This document shows positions 7,488 to 13,920 of a stretch of 13,933 nucleotides of DNA, in pieces. Each line of letters opens with the position of its first letter. Position 1 is the first letter of the stretch. The notes beneath the pieces were generated by a model that did no database searches, was not told where the DNA came from, and saw only the letters and a list, made by a program, of their open reading frames with translations. The stretch is from Patescibacteria group bacterium (GTDB taxonomy: Bacteria; Patescibacteriota; Minisyncoccia; Phycocordibacterales; JAGLOS01). The stretch spans positions 1-13,933 of the forward strand of contig JAHIYV010000038.1 in NCBI GenBank assembly GCA_018814635.1, given 5' to 3'. The position numbers and the translations under genes are program-made.

Positions 7488-8804
7488 TTATTTATACGCT
7501 GGGAATTTTTTGCAAAGCGTTTTTACTTCTTGTTTTATTCGCGTAAGCTCTTTATTTTTTTTCATTATAGTCTTAAATTCTTGGAGATATTTAGAGCGTT
7601 CTGTTTTATTTTCTGGAAGCTCGTGTTTTTCAATTTCTTTCATTACTTGCATAATCCACCTAGCGATTTGACGCATTTGTGGTGCTTTCATTCCACGAGT
7701 GGTAACAGAGGGTGTACCAAGACGCACGCCACTTGGATAAAATGGAGATGCTTGTTCTCGCGGTATTGTATTTTTGTTTAGTGTAATTCCAGCCATATCA
7801 AGCGCTATTTCTAACAAGACCCCTCTTCCAATTCCACAATCAATGAGCATCATATGATTATCTGTCCCCTTGCTTACAAGTTTTGCACCCTTATTCATTA
7901 ATTCTTCTGCAAGGGTTTTTGCATTTATTATTATTTGCTTTCCGTATGTTTTGAAAGATGGTTTTAGCGCTTCACCAAGCGCTACGGCAATAGCAGCTGT
8001 CTGGTGATCATGTGGTCCACCTTGTAAATTTGGGAAAATCGCGCGATTAATTTTTTTACCAAGTTCAGGATCTTTTTTAAGCCCTTTTTCTGTAACCAAA
8101 ATCATACCACCTCGTGGGCCACGAAGTGTTTTATGTGTTGTCATAGTAATAATATGCGCATACGGCACCGGACTTTTATGCACCCCAGCAACAATAAGGC
8201 CAGCAACATGCGCAATATCAGCAACTAAATACGCGCCAATTTCATCCGCAATTTTAGCAAATTTCTGAAATGGAAATTCACGAACATAAGCTGTTGCACC
8301 CACCCATATCAAACGAGGTTTATGTTTCTTTGCAAGTGCTTCAATTTCCTCAAAATCAAGCCGTCCATTTTCTTTGACATGATATTGAATAGCATTATAA
8401 AACATACTTGTCGCACTTGCTTTCCAACCATGAGTAAGATGTCCTCCATCAAGAAGACCTTGCCCCATAATAGTATCGCCCGGTTCACATATCGCAACAT
8501 ACACAGCCAAATTAGCAAGGCTTCCTGAGTAAGGTTGAACATTTGAGTAAGGCACCCCAAACAATTTTTTCGCGCGCTCAATCGCAAGTGTTTCAATCAC
8601 ATCAATATATTCTTGCCCACCATAATAACGCGCGCCTGGATATCCTTCACTATATTTATTAGTAAGAGGAGTACCAAGCGCTTCAATTACCGCTGGTGAA
8701 GCAATATTTTCAGAAGGTATTAATTCTATACCCTCTTGTTGTCGTTGAACTTCATTTTGAATTACTTGATATATTTGTTTGTCTTGTTTTTTAATATTTT
8801 TCAT
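7488..8804 (-). CDS. glyA: Serine hydroxymethyltransferase
   Basis: Cytoplasmic PLP enzyme that interconverts serine plus tetrahydrofolate with glycine plus 5,10-methylene-tetrahydrofolate, the main one-carbon source for nucleotides. The 438-aa length is typical of bacteria. Seen in order: substrate-binding SENIASPAV (31-39), NKYSEGYPGARYYGG (49-63), DGGHLTHG (119-126), D196 and H199 in VADIAHVAG, the PLP Schiff-base lysine K225 in TTHKTLRGPRGG, and the carboxylate-binding R361 in PSGVRLGTP. The segment after HLTHG (WKASATSMFYNAIQYHV) departs from the E. coli form but retains fold landmarks. The start codon lies 22 nt after the stop of the membrane-protein gene, with no clear Shine-Dalgarno sequence, so the two are probably cotranscribed. 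A palindromic terminator follows. Confidence 0.96.
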   Translation of the reverse strand: MKNIKKQDKQIYQVIQNEVQRQQEGIELIPSENIASPAVIEALGTPLTNKYSEGYPGARYYGGQEYIDVIETLAIERAKKLFGVPYSNVQPYSGSLANLAVYVAICEPGDTIMGQGLLDGGHLTHGWKASATSMFYNAIQYHVKENGRLDFEEIEALAKKHKPRLIWVGATAYVREFPFQKFAKIADEIGAYLVADIAHVAGLIVAGVHKSPVPYAHIITMTTHKTLRGPRGGMILVTEKGLKKDPELGKKINRAIFPNLQGGPHDHQTAAIAVALGEALKPSFKTYGKQIIINAKTLAEELMNKGAKLVSKGTDNHMMLIDCGIGRGVLLEIALDMAGITLNKNTIPREQASPFYPSGVRLGTPSVTTRGMKAPQMRQIARWIMQVMKEIEKHELPENKTERSKYLQEFKTIMKKNKELTRIKQEVKTLCKKFPAYK

Positions 8805-8826
8805 GCAACAAATATACTACAGGCTC

Positions 8827-10161
8827 TTATTCCAATGTTTCCTCAATGGTAATCAGGTCAGGATTATTGGGAAATGATCGCCTCCAAAATGGTTTAATTT
8901 TTGCTTCTATTTTTCGTATACTGGAATGCTTTTCAGCTAATGTGCTCATAGAACCTTTTGGTAATCCAACTAAATCATTTTTGAGCGCAATAGAATCTAT
9001 CTCCCAAACTATATGAGGAGCACCAGACAACGAAAAATTAAATGAGCTCTGTTTGCCAAAAATAAACTCTTCTTTGTTTTCTAAAGTAAACTTCATATCA
9101 TCAAGGTTCCGTACCAAAACTGTGCTTCCGTCATACGAACTTAATGTTTTTTCTGCAATCCTACCACTTAATTCCTCGCGACCAAAAACAATGGCTTGTA
9201 AAAGCCCTGTTCCTTTTATACTTAACATTCCATTTGCCGACACTTCTGTTGGAACTTGAGTTGTAAAATCAATAAATACCATATCATCATATAAAATATT
9301 CTCCTTGTCTATGGCAGATTTAATTTTTGAAAGAAGTAATGTGCGAATTTCTTGTTGCAAAGATTGTGAAGTAGTTTGAATATCCTCTTCCGATGCAGAT
9401 TTTAATACGCCAATATATCCACCTGCTATTCCTGTTTTTGATTTTGCAAAAATATCGTTATACAAAGGCGTGTTCTTAAGTCCTGGAACAGTAAAATCAA
9501 CAATACCAGCATTATTATATTCTTGTCCGGGCTTATCAGCATAAACTGCAACCTCAAGACTTCCCGGCACTATTGTGTCACCAGATCCTTTTGCGCCCGG
9601 AATAACAATGGGTTTCTTGATACGATAAATTTTGCCGTCCGGAGCTTCAAAGCGGGTATTGATAATCAACCTTTGGTTTTCGTTGTGTTTGTTATACACA
9701 ACTATTTGACCGGTTGCTTTTTGTTCCACATTTTCCTCACTTGTGGGCTGGACATCTTTCGTCACGGTTTCTTGTAATTTCACTATTTGATATGATAAAA
9801 CGCCCTCCAAACTAGTGTTATGGGTAGCTGCAAAAGAGTTGTTAAGAGTTACTGTTTGCTGGGATAATACTATTTTTACATTAGCTGATGCAAATTTTTG
9901 TCCGATTACTAAAAATAAAACAATAGCAATGAGCGCAACAAACACCAATCCAATCTTCCACGAAAAACCTGAAATAATTTTGTGTATAATATTTTGATTT
10001 TTTTTAGAAGAAAGCATGGTGTTTGATGTTTTTTCTGTGGTGTTAGAGTGATTTCGTTCTTTAAGCCCTGATCCATCACGAGCATAATCCCATTTCCGTT
10101 CAAAATTTTCTTCAGGGTAATCTTCAGGGGCTTTGATATCTTGAGGAACTTTTGTTGACAT
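8827..10161 (-). CDS. Single-pass membrane protein with baseplate-J-like exterior region
   Basis: Function unknown. The 444-aa product has a hydrophilic, charged N-terminus (1-66), one strong membrane helix (about 69-88, WKIGLVFVALIAIVLFLVIG) and about 350 residues that should lie outside the membrane if the N-terminus is cytoplasmic. Residues about 150-230 (TGQIVVYN, TRFEAPDGKIYRIKK, VAVYADKPGQEYNNAG) resemble the beta-rich segment of baseplate-J/gp47-type proteins that are widely annotated in Patescibacteria. The remainder has alternating strands, a short charged helix near 258-285, and ends with a basic-aromatic motif (KIKPFWRRSFP). There is no signal peptidase site or cell-wall sorting motif. 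It lies between an FtsA/PilM-like ATPase upstream and glyA downstream on the same strand. The phage-baseplate link reflects a shared fold at most; there is no prophage here. A role in surface structure or attachment is inference. Confidence 0.85.
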   Translation of the reverse strand: MSTKVPQDIKAPEDYPEENFERKWDYARDGSGLKERNHSNTTEKTSNTMLSSKKNQNIIHKIISGFSWKIGLVFVALIAIVLFLVIGQKFASANVKIVLSQQTVTLNNSFAATHNTSLEGVLSYQIVKLQETVTKDVQPTSEENVEQKATGQIVVYNKHNENQRLIINTRFEAPDGKIYRIKKPIVIPGAKGSGDTIVPGSLEVAVYADKPGQEYNNAGIVDFTVPGLKNTPLYNDIFAKSKTGIAGGYIGVLKSASEEDIQTTSQSLQQEIRTLLLSKIKSAIDKENILYDDMVFIDFTTQVPTEVSANGMLSIKGTGLLQAIVFGREELSGRIAEKTLSSYDGSTVLVRNLDDMKFTLENKEEFIFGKQSSFNFSLSGAPHIVWEIDSIALKNDLVGLPKGSMSTLAEKHSSIRKIEAKIKPFWRRSFPNNPDLITIEETLE

Positions 10162-10221
10162 ATAATTTTTAAAAAATAAGCTAAAAAATACTAATAAACA
10201 CTAAGAACTTATACACAAATA

Positions 10222-10227
10222 ATTATA
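10222..10227 (-). promoter_or_regulatory. Candidate -10 element for the membrane protein-glyA unit
   Basis: The 136-nt gap between the FtsA-like stop and this gene is very AT-rich. It contains TATAAT on the minus strand, which would start transcripts near 10215, about 54 nt before the ATG. No good -35 lies 16-18 bp upstream; the nearest TTGATA is 25 bp away, across long T-runs. The promoter is therefore tentative and the gene could be read through from upstream. Confidence 0.35.
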
Positions 10228-10297
10228 CTAAAAAAATAAAAAAATTACATCCTATCAAAATTAATCAAAATCTATTACTCTTATAGTTAAATATACA

Positions 10298-11494
10298 TCA
10301 ACTTTTACTTTTAATCAATCTGTCAACAAACAAGGTGCCCACTGTCATAAAAATATCACTTTTTGTTTTAATATCAACCGCCACAAATTTATTAAATATA
10401 AGAGGATTAATTAATGCAACTTCAATTGGTTGTTTTAATATATCTTTTAGTTTATTGTTTTTTATGGTAGTAGTAAGCCACTGGGCAAATGGGGTATCAG
10501 CGGCCACAAAAAATAGACGAGGCAGAATTCTACACTCAGATCTAGATTGAATTTCTTTACAAAATGCTTCATTCCATTCCGCCGCGACATATTCAAGTGC
10601 TTTTTGTACTTTTTGTTTTTTTGTGGCAGTAAGATTCCCTTCCATAAATAACCCAAACAATGAAAGAGTTTCTTCTTTTGTTGTTTGCATTTCACTGGTC
10701 ATTGTTCTTAATAAAAAATTTTTTCCAAGAGAGATTGAAAATGTGTCGGTCAAAATTCCATTATGAGTAATGAATATTTCTGTTGCCTCTCCTCCCATAT
10801 CAACAAATATAAAATTTTGTTTTTCAGAATATAAATCACGCATAACTATAAACGCTGCTAATGAGAAAGAATTAAAAAAAATTTGATTCATTTCAAATAT
10901 TCTTTTTGTTATTTGGCGAAAAGATTGTAGTATTTCACAAGTGCTCATACTTATATATAAATCCGCTTCCAGTTTGCTAATTTTTTTACCATATGGCGCA
11001 TTTGTCTCGTATCCATTAAGCTTTGTTTTAATATTTTCAATTTCAATCGTTTCCATATTATTGCTTGTAAAATTTTTATAGAGCGCATTCGTTTTGATTT
11101 TTAGGCTTTTTACCTCATTCGTTATAATTTGATCAACTTTTTTATGTGTCGTAAAAAAAGTATTGAGATCTTCAAACACAGCGGTTCGTGATTGAGATAC
11201 ACACCATGGCGTCGCAAGAATATAAAATATTTGTTTTGGTTTATCTGTTTCCACACTCTCGCTATTCAATGCTTGTAAAACTTTTTCAGTCGCGAACAGT
11301 GTGGCTTTTAGAAATCTCTCAAAATTAAAATTATCATAAAAACTTATCGGTACACGAACACTATGTAAAATTTTTGGTTTCTTGTTTATGGGATAAGACA
11401 CAAGCGCGCCACCAACACTCCCAGACCCTATATCTAAAATTGCAACAACCTCATCTTTTTTTGAATTTCGTAAAAATCGTTCAAATATCATCAT
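10298..11494 (-). CDS. FtsA/PilM-like actin-fold ATPase
   Basis: A 398-aa cytoplasmic protein of the actin/Hsp70 ATPase superfamily. Visible motifs are phosphate-1 AILDIGSGSVGGALV (18-32, D21), phosphate-2 IFVDMGGEATEIFI (229-242, D232), and a possible adenosine motif RLFFVAADTPF (326-336). The region after PWCVSQSRTAVFEDL (96-110) matches the position where FtsA inserts its 1C subdomain, and PilM has a comparable layout. No membrane helix and no C-terminal amphipathic anchor like that of FtsA are seen; it ends VGTLFVDRLIKSKS. Two ATG codons are adjacent, and I take the first. It has its own promoter with almost no leader. The next gene downstream encodes the baseplate-J-like membrane protein, so it may provide the inner-face ATPase of the same structure. 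Divisome or type IV pilus roles are equally possible. Exact subfamily is not determined. Confidence 0.8.
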   Translation of the reverse strand: MMIFERFLRNSKKDEVVAILDIGSGSVGGALVSYPINKKPKILHSVRVPISFYDNFNFERFLKATLFATEKVLQALNSESVETDKPKQIFYILATPWCVSQSRTAVFEDLNTFFTTHKKVDQIITNEVKSLKIKTNALYKNFTSNNMETIEIENIKTKLNGYETNAPYGKKISKLEADLYISMSTCEILQSFRQITKRIFEMNQIFFNSFSLAAFIVMRDLYSEKQNFIFVDMGGEATEIFITHNGILTDTFSISLGKNFLLRTMTSEMQTTKEETLSLFGLFMEGNLTATKKQKVQKALEYVAAEWNEAFCKEIQSRSECRILPRLFFVAADTPFAQWLTTTIKNNKLKDILKQPIEVALINPLIFNKFVAVDIKTKSDIFMTVGTLFVDRLIKSKS

Positions 11495-11501
11495 ACAAAC
11501 A

Positions 11502-11530
11502 ATTATAGCATTTTATTGATTGGTAAACAA
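11502..11530 (-). promoter_or_regulatory. Promoter of the FtsA-like gene predicting a leaderless mRNA
   Basis: Extended -10 TGCTATAAT (TATAAT at 11502-11507), 17-bp spacer and -35 TTGTTT (11525-11530). The -10 ends 7 nt before the A of the ATG at 11494, so transcription should begin at or next to the start codon. There is no room for a Shine-Dalgarno sequence. The -35 sits in the U-tract of the terminator for the preceding KH gene. Confidence 0.7.
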
Positions 11531-11565
11531 AAACACCCACCTTTAAAAACAAAGTGGGTGTTTTT
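11529..11565. terminator. Intrinsic terminator of the KH gene, symmetric on both strands
   Basis: AAAAACACCCAC (11529-11540) pairs perfectly with GTGGGTGTTTTT (11554-11565) around a 13-nt loop that can add TTT/AAA pairs. On the minus strand the stem is followed by TTTTTGTTT, and it lies 24 nt after the KH stop codon. On the plus strand it is also followed by T7, but no plus-strand gene is seen. Confidence 0.85.
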
Positions 11566-11588
11566 TTATTGTTTAAATTTTAATCAGA

Positions 11589-11975
11589 TTAAATTTTAAG
11601 ATCTTCCATTGCTTGATCAACGCTATCAGAAACACTGGTGTCTGATACGGGTGTTGATATTGGTGCCGATACTGGTGGTACACTAGACTCCTTAAAAGAA
11701 GTAGCGGGTTTTAGTCGCGTACTTCCTTCTGGTTCATTAATTTTAAGATTAATTCTAGCGTTATTACGCAAGCCTACAACACGGAGCAGTGTTCTAATTG
11801 CTTTTGCGGTATTACCAGCTCGGCCAATAATCTTTCCCATATCATCAGGATGTATATCAAGGGATAATAATACACCCATTTCATCAACTGTTCGTGTAAT
11901 TTTTACGCTGTCTGGATTGTCTACTAACGATGTTATCACTAACTCAAGGAATTGTTCGTCTCTTTCTTTTGTCAT
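11589..11975 (-). CDS. khpA: KhpA-type KH-domain RNA-binding protein with C-terminal tail
   Basis: A small RNA-binding protein of the YlqC/KhpA family, which binds structured RNA and, in Gram-positives, acts with KhpB in cell-size and growth control. Residues 1-83 form the single KH domain (LVITSLVDNPDSV, then the signature IIGRAGNTAKAIRTLLRV at 49-66 with GRAG as the GxxG loop, then NARINLKINEPEG). KhpA is usually about 75-85 aa; here about 45 extra residues rich in Ser, Pro, Thr and Asp follow (SVPPVSAPISTPVSDTSVSD) and end AMEDLKI, probably disordered. Position just downstream of rpsP matches the conserved rpsP-khpA order, but a promoter and leader separate them here. The ATG at 11973-11975 has no clear Shine-Dalgarno sequence. 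Domain call is sure; paralog naming is by similarity. Confidence 0.88.
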   Translation of the reverse strand: MTKERDEQFLELVITSLVDNPDSVKITRTVDEMGVLLSLDIHPDDMGKIIGRAGNTAKAIRTLLRVVGLRNNARINLKINEPEGSTRLKPATSFKESSVPPVSAPISTPVSDTSVSDSVDQAMEDLKI

Positions 11976-12082
11976 TGTATTTATTTTCTAACAATTATCA
12001 TCTAATAATAAACGGGGAACAAACCCCAATATCATACCTTTTGGTATAACAAATTATAATGGCAAGACTACGCGCATCATTC
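11976..12082 (-). promoter_or_regulatory. Leader of the KH gene with two hairpins
   Basis: Between the predicted transcript start near 12082 and the ATG there are two small perfect stems. ATACC-AAAA-GGTAT is at 12034-12047. GGGG-TTTGTT-CCCC is at 12014-12027 and is followed by an AU-rich segment rather than a clean U-run. About 105 nt is long for a genome otherwise using minimal leaders, so RNA-level control (possibly by the KH protein itself) is possible but inferred. Confidence 0.4.
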
Positions 12083-12088
12083 TAGTGA

Positions 12089-12116
12089 ATTATATTTTAT
12101 GAGTAGATTTTGTCAA
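12089..12116 (-). promoter_or_regulatory. Sigma70-type promoter for the KH gene
   Basis: Consensus -35 TTGACA (12111-12116), a 16-bp spacer and consensus -10 TATAAT (12089-12094). It lies in the 172-nt gap after rpsP. This makes the KH gene an independent or additional transcription unit. Confidence 0.8.
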
Positions 12117-12143
12117 CCAAAAATTTTGACACCAAAAATTTTG
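12116..12143. repeat. Two 13-bp direct repeats abutting the KH promoter
   Basis: ACCAAAAATTTTG occurs at 12116-12128 and 12131-12143, a 15-bp period. The first copy touches the -35 hexamer; the second ends 4 nt after the rpsP stop codon. The AAAATTTT core is the kind of AT-rich tract that could serve as an UP element or as a repressor/activator site. No terminator for rpsP is visible in between. Confidence 0.55.
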
Positions 12144-12147
12144 TATT

Positions 12148-12642
12148 TTATTTTTTCTTCTGCTCCGTTGCAGTAGTAGGAGATTTTTCTGTTTCGGAAA
12201 CTTTCTTAATTTCTTCCTTGGGTTCTTCTTTTTTTGCCTCATTTTTGATTTGTTCTTCTGTGGAATTTATTTCTTCAACAGCTTCTTCTACTTTCGGGGT
12301 TTCCTTTGGCACCTCATTACCTTGTCCTTTTGTACTTTGCTCGCTAGTTTTAGAACTTTCTTTTTTTATAGGACTTTTTTTAGGTAAAACATTTATTTTC
12401 TTACCTTTAATAATACTCTTACTAATCAATAAATTATGAACAGTTGCAGACACTTGCGCACCAACAGACATCCAATAAGTTGCCCTGTCTCCCTTAATCT
12501 CTACAATATCTTTTTTGGGGTCATAAAAACCAAGAATCTCTAAAGCGCTACCAGCTTTTGGTCCCCTTTGAGACTCTATCACCACCACACGAAAAGAAGC
12601 ATCGTTTTTTCGCCCAACTCGTTGTAATCTAATCTTTAACAT
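12148..12642 (-). CDS. rpsP: 30S ribosomal protein bS16 with long charged tail
   Basis: Small-subunit assembly protein that binds the 5' domain of 16S rRNA. Residues 1-84 are the standard domain, beginning MLKIRLQRVGRKNDASFRVV, with SQRGPKAGSALEILGFYDP (24-42) and the WMSVGAQVSATVHNLL stretch (57-72). Family members are usually about 80-90 aa. Here about 80 more residues follow that are rich in Lys and Glu (for example VEEAVEEINSTEEQIKNEAK) and end EQKKK, predicted disordered or helical on the ribosome surface. The gene starts 9 nt after the stop of the YgjP-like gene, so the two are likely cotranscribed. The family call is certain; the function of the tail is unknown. Confidence 0.96.
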   Translation of the reverse strand: MLKIRLQRVGRKNDASFRVVVIESQRGPKAGSALEILGFYDPKKDIVEIKGDRATYWMSVGAQVSATVHNLLISKSIIKGKKINVLPKKSPIKKESSKTSEQSTKGQGNEVPKETPKVEEAVEEINSTEEQIKNEAKKEEPKEEIKKVSETEKSPTTATEQKKK

Positions 12643-12651
12643 CGTGCTATG

Positions 12652-13356
12652 TTAGCAAAAGTAAAAATAAAGGTCAAGTTTATGTCCATTGTCTTTTAGC
12701 CATTTTTTTCGTATTTTATATAAGGGACATATTTTCTCCACCAGACTCCAGAAATTTTTTGAGTGATTTTGTTCTTTTAGGTGTGCAAGTTCATGGAGAA
12801 TGACATAATCAATAACCTCTTGAGGCGCCATAATAAGTCGCCATGTAAAACTAAGATTACCTTTACTGCTACATGATCCCCAACGAGACAACGCGCTAGT
12901 GATGCGAATTTTATTATACAAAAAATTATGTTGTATAGCGTAAGCTTGAACAGAAAGAGAAATAACTTCACGGGCGAGCTTTTTGTATAATTTCAAAAAT
13001 ATCGCGTGCGCGTGCTCTGGGTCATAATTCAAACTAATGGCTAATAAAAACTGTTGTCCTTTTTTATCCAATTTAAGCATGCTGCGCGCGATTGTGGTTG
13101 TAATAATTTTTAGTTTATAACTTTCCCCAAGATATAAAAATTTTTCGCCCTGTATAAATTGCTTTGTTTTTGTATTAATTATTTTCTCACGCATTATTTC
13201 TTGTTTTTTCTGTATCCACGCGCGACGCTTTCGTAAAAGCATCTTAATCAAAAAGTCAGGCATAGATCGAGGCGCGCGTACAACAAGGCGCGCATCATTT
13301 GTAATTTGCACAGCAAGTGTTTTGCGTTTTGATTTAATGATTTTATCTATTTTCAT
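12652..13356 (-). CDS. YgjP-like zinc metallopeptidase domain protein
   Basis: A 234-aa protein of the YgjP-like/DUF45 metallopeptidase family. The zinc signature HELAH (188-192, in YVILHELAHLKEQNHSKNFW) provides H188, E189 and H192, and H198 is a plausible third ligand. The family block SRWGSCSSKGNLSFTWRL (157-174) precedes it, and an N-terminal basic segment with RAWIQKKQEIM (45-55) matches the family pattern. Length is usual for the family. No signal peptide or membrane helix is seen, so it is presumably cytoplasmic. It heads the unit with rpsP (9-nt gap), and its ATG 13354-13356 follows an A-rich AAAAAAGATT rather than a strong Shine-Dalgarno sequence. Substrate unknown; peptidase activity is inferred from the motif only. 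Confidence 0.88.
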   Translation of the reverse strand: MKIDKIIKSKRKTLAVQITNDARLVVRAPRSMPDFLIKMLLRKRRAWIQKKQEIMREKIINTKTKQFIQGEKFLYLGESYKLKIITTTIARSMLKLDKKGQQFLLAISLNYDPEHAHAIFLKLYKKLAREVISLSVQAYAIQHNFLYNKIRITSALSRWGSCSSKGNLSFTWRLIMAPQEVIDYVILHELAHLKEQNHSKNFWSLVEKICPLYKIRKKWLKDNGHKLDLYFYFC

Positions 13357-13533
13357 AATCTTTTTTAAAAAAATTACATAAGATAAGTAGTATCAGGGTT
13401 TACCTTTTGGTTGAGGAAAATTAATCTGAGCGAAAATGGTATTATGTTGATGCACTACAGCCAGAAACGCAAAACCCCCTTAACAGGGGGACTTACGCAG
13501 ACATTCATTATTTCGAGCTCATTGCTCTCATAT
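13357..13533 (-). promoter_or_regulatory. Leader of the metallopeptidase-rpsP unit
   Basis: About 177 nt separate the predicted transcript start (near 13533) from the ATG. No protein-coding gene, tRNA or recognisable riboswitch is seen. The notable element is the GC hairpin described separately. The remainder is AT-rich, without a second convincing promoter. Confidence 0.4.
13467..13490 (-). terminator. GC-rich hairpin with short U-run in the leader (attenuator or small-RNA end)
   Basis: On the minus strand CCCCCT-GTTA-AGGGGG (13475-13490) is followed by TTTTGCG. This sits about 43-58 nt after the predicted transcript start, so it could end a transcript of roughly 65 nt or attenuate the operon. 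The U-run is only four residues, so termination may be partial. Confidence 0.45.
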
Positions 13534-13539
13534 ATTTGT

Positions 13540-13568
13540 ATATTAACAAATTTTTTAGAAAAAGTCAA
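13540..13568 (-). promoter_or_regulatory. Sigma70-type promoter for the metallopeptidase-rpsP unit
   Basis: -35 TTGACT (13563-13568), 17-bp spacer and -10 TAATAT (13540-13545), in an AT-rich region. It points towards the metallopeptidase gene and is the best promoter match between the right-edge repeats and that gene. Confidence 0.6.
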
Positions 13569-13643
13569 ATTTTAGGGTTATAGATTTTACATTAGATATT
13601 AAAAAATATAAAAAATATTTATTACAAGATGATTACCAAATAA

Positions 13644-13680
13644 TTCTATCACTTGGCGGTCGGACCGCCAAGTGATAGAA
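13644..13680. repeat. Near-perfect 37-bp palindrome
   Basis: Arms TTCTATCACTTGGCGGTC (13644-13661) and GACCGCCAAGTGATAGAA (13663-13680) are perfectly complementary around one G. It is GC-rich in the centre, in a region that is otherwise very AT-rich. Read on the minus strand it is followed by TTATTTGG, a poor U-run. It could be a dispersed intergenic palindrome, a protein-binding site, or the terminator of a gene beyond the right edge. Confidence 0.75.
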
Positions 13681-13740
13681 CCAGACTACATATCTACAAA
13701 GGACAATCTTTTGTAATTATTTTTTGAGTTCATCGGCTTA

Positions 13741-13920
13741 AGAGCCTGTTTAAGAACTTGCTTTCGAAGCGAAATTTCCACCCAGCACCTTCTTTTACGA
13801 AAAAATTTTCTTACATTACAGTAGTAAATTACTGTTTTGTAAGTATTAAAAATAATTGTTTTGTAAAAGAAGGTGCTGGGTGGGAATTTTTAGCCGAAAT
13901 GAAGTTTTTAAACAGGCTCT
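13741..13920. mobile_element. MITE-like element with 58-bp terminal inverted repeats
   Basis: Left arm 13741-13798 starts AGAGCCTGTTTAAGAACTT; right arm 13863-13920 ends AAACAGGCTCT. By hand alignment 49 of 58 positions are complementary, with 18 perfect at the inner end (CACCCAGCACCTTCTTTTAC region) and 13 perfect at the outer end. The 64-bp centre has no gene and contains a nested stem (13810-13843). Immediate flanks (TTA and AAA) do not form a clear target duplication. It is non-autonomous if mobile; a large RNA stem is the alternative reading. Confidence 0.6.
13810..13843. repeat. Nested stem-loop at the centre of the MITE-like element
   Basis: CTTACA-TT-ACAGTA-(GTAAAT)-TACTGT-TT-TGTAAG: two 6-bp helices separated by a symmetric TT/TT internal loop and capped by a 6-nt loop. 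This extends the symmetry of the surrounding 180-bp element to its centre. Confidence 0.65.

Noticed and set aside
8827..10161. Phage tail or contractile-injection baseplate gene
   Set aside because: The resemblance is limited to one beta-rich segment, a membrane helix precedes it, and no sheath, tube, spike or other phage gene is in the window.
11638..12439. Plus-strand frames of 117 and 109 codons opposite the KH gene and rpsP
   Set aside because: Antisense to clear conserved genes; the Ser/Phe/Leu-rich composition reflects the complement of Lys/Glu/Ser codons.
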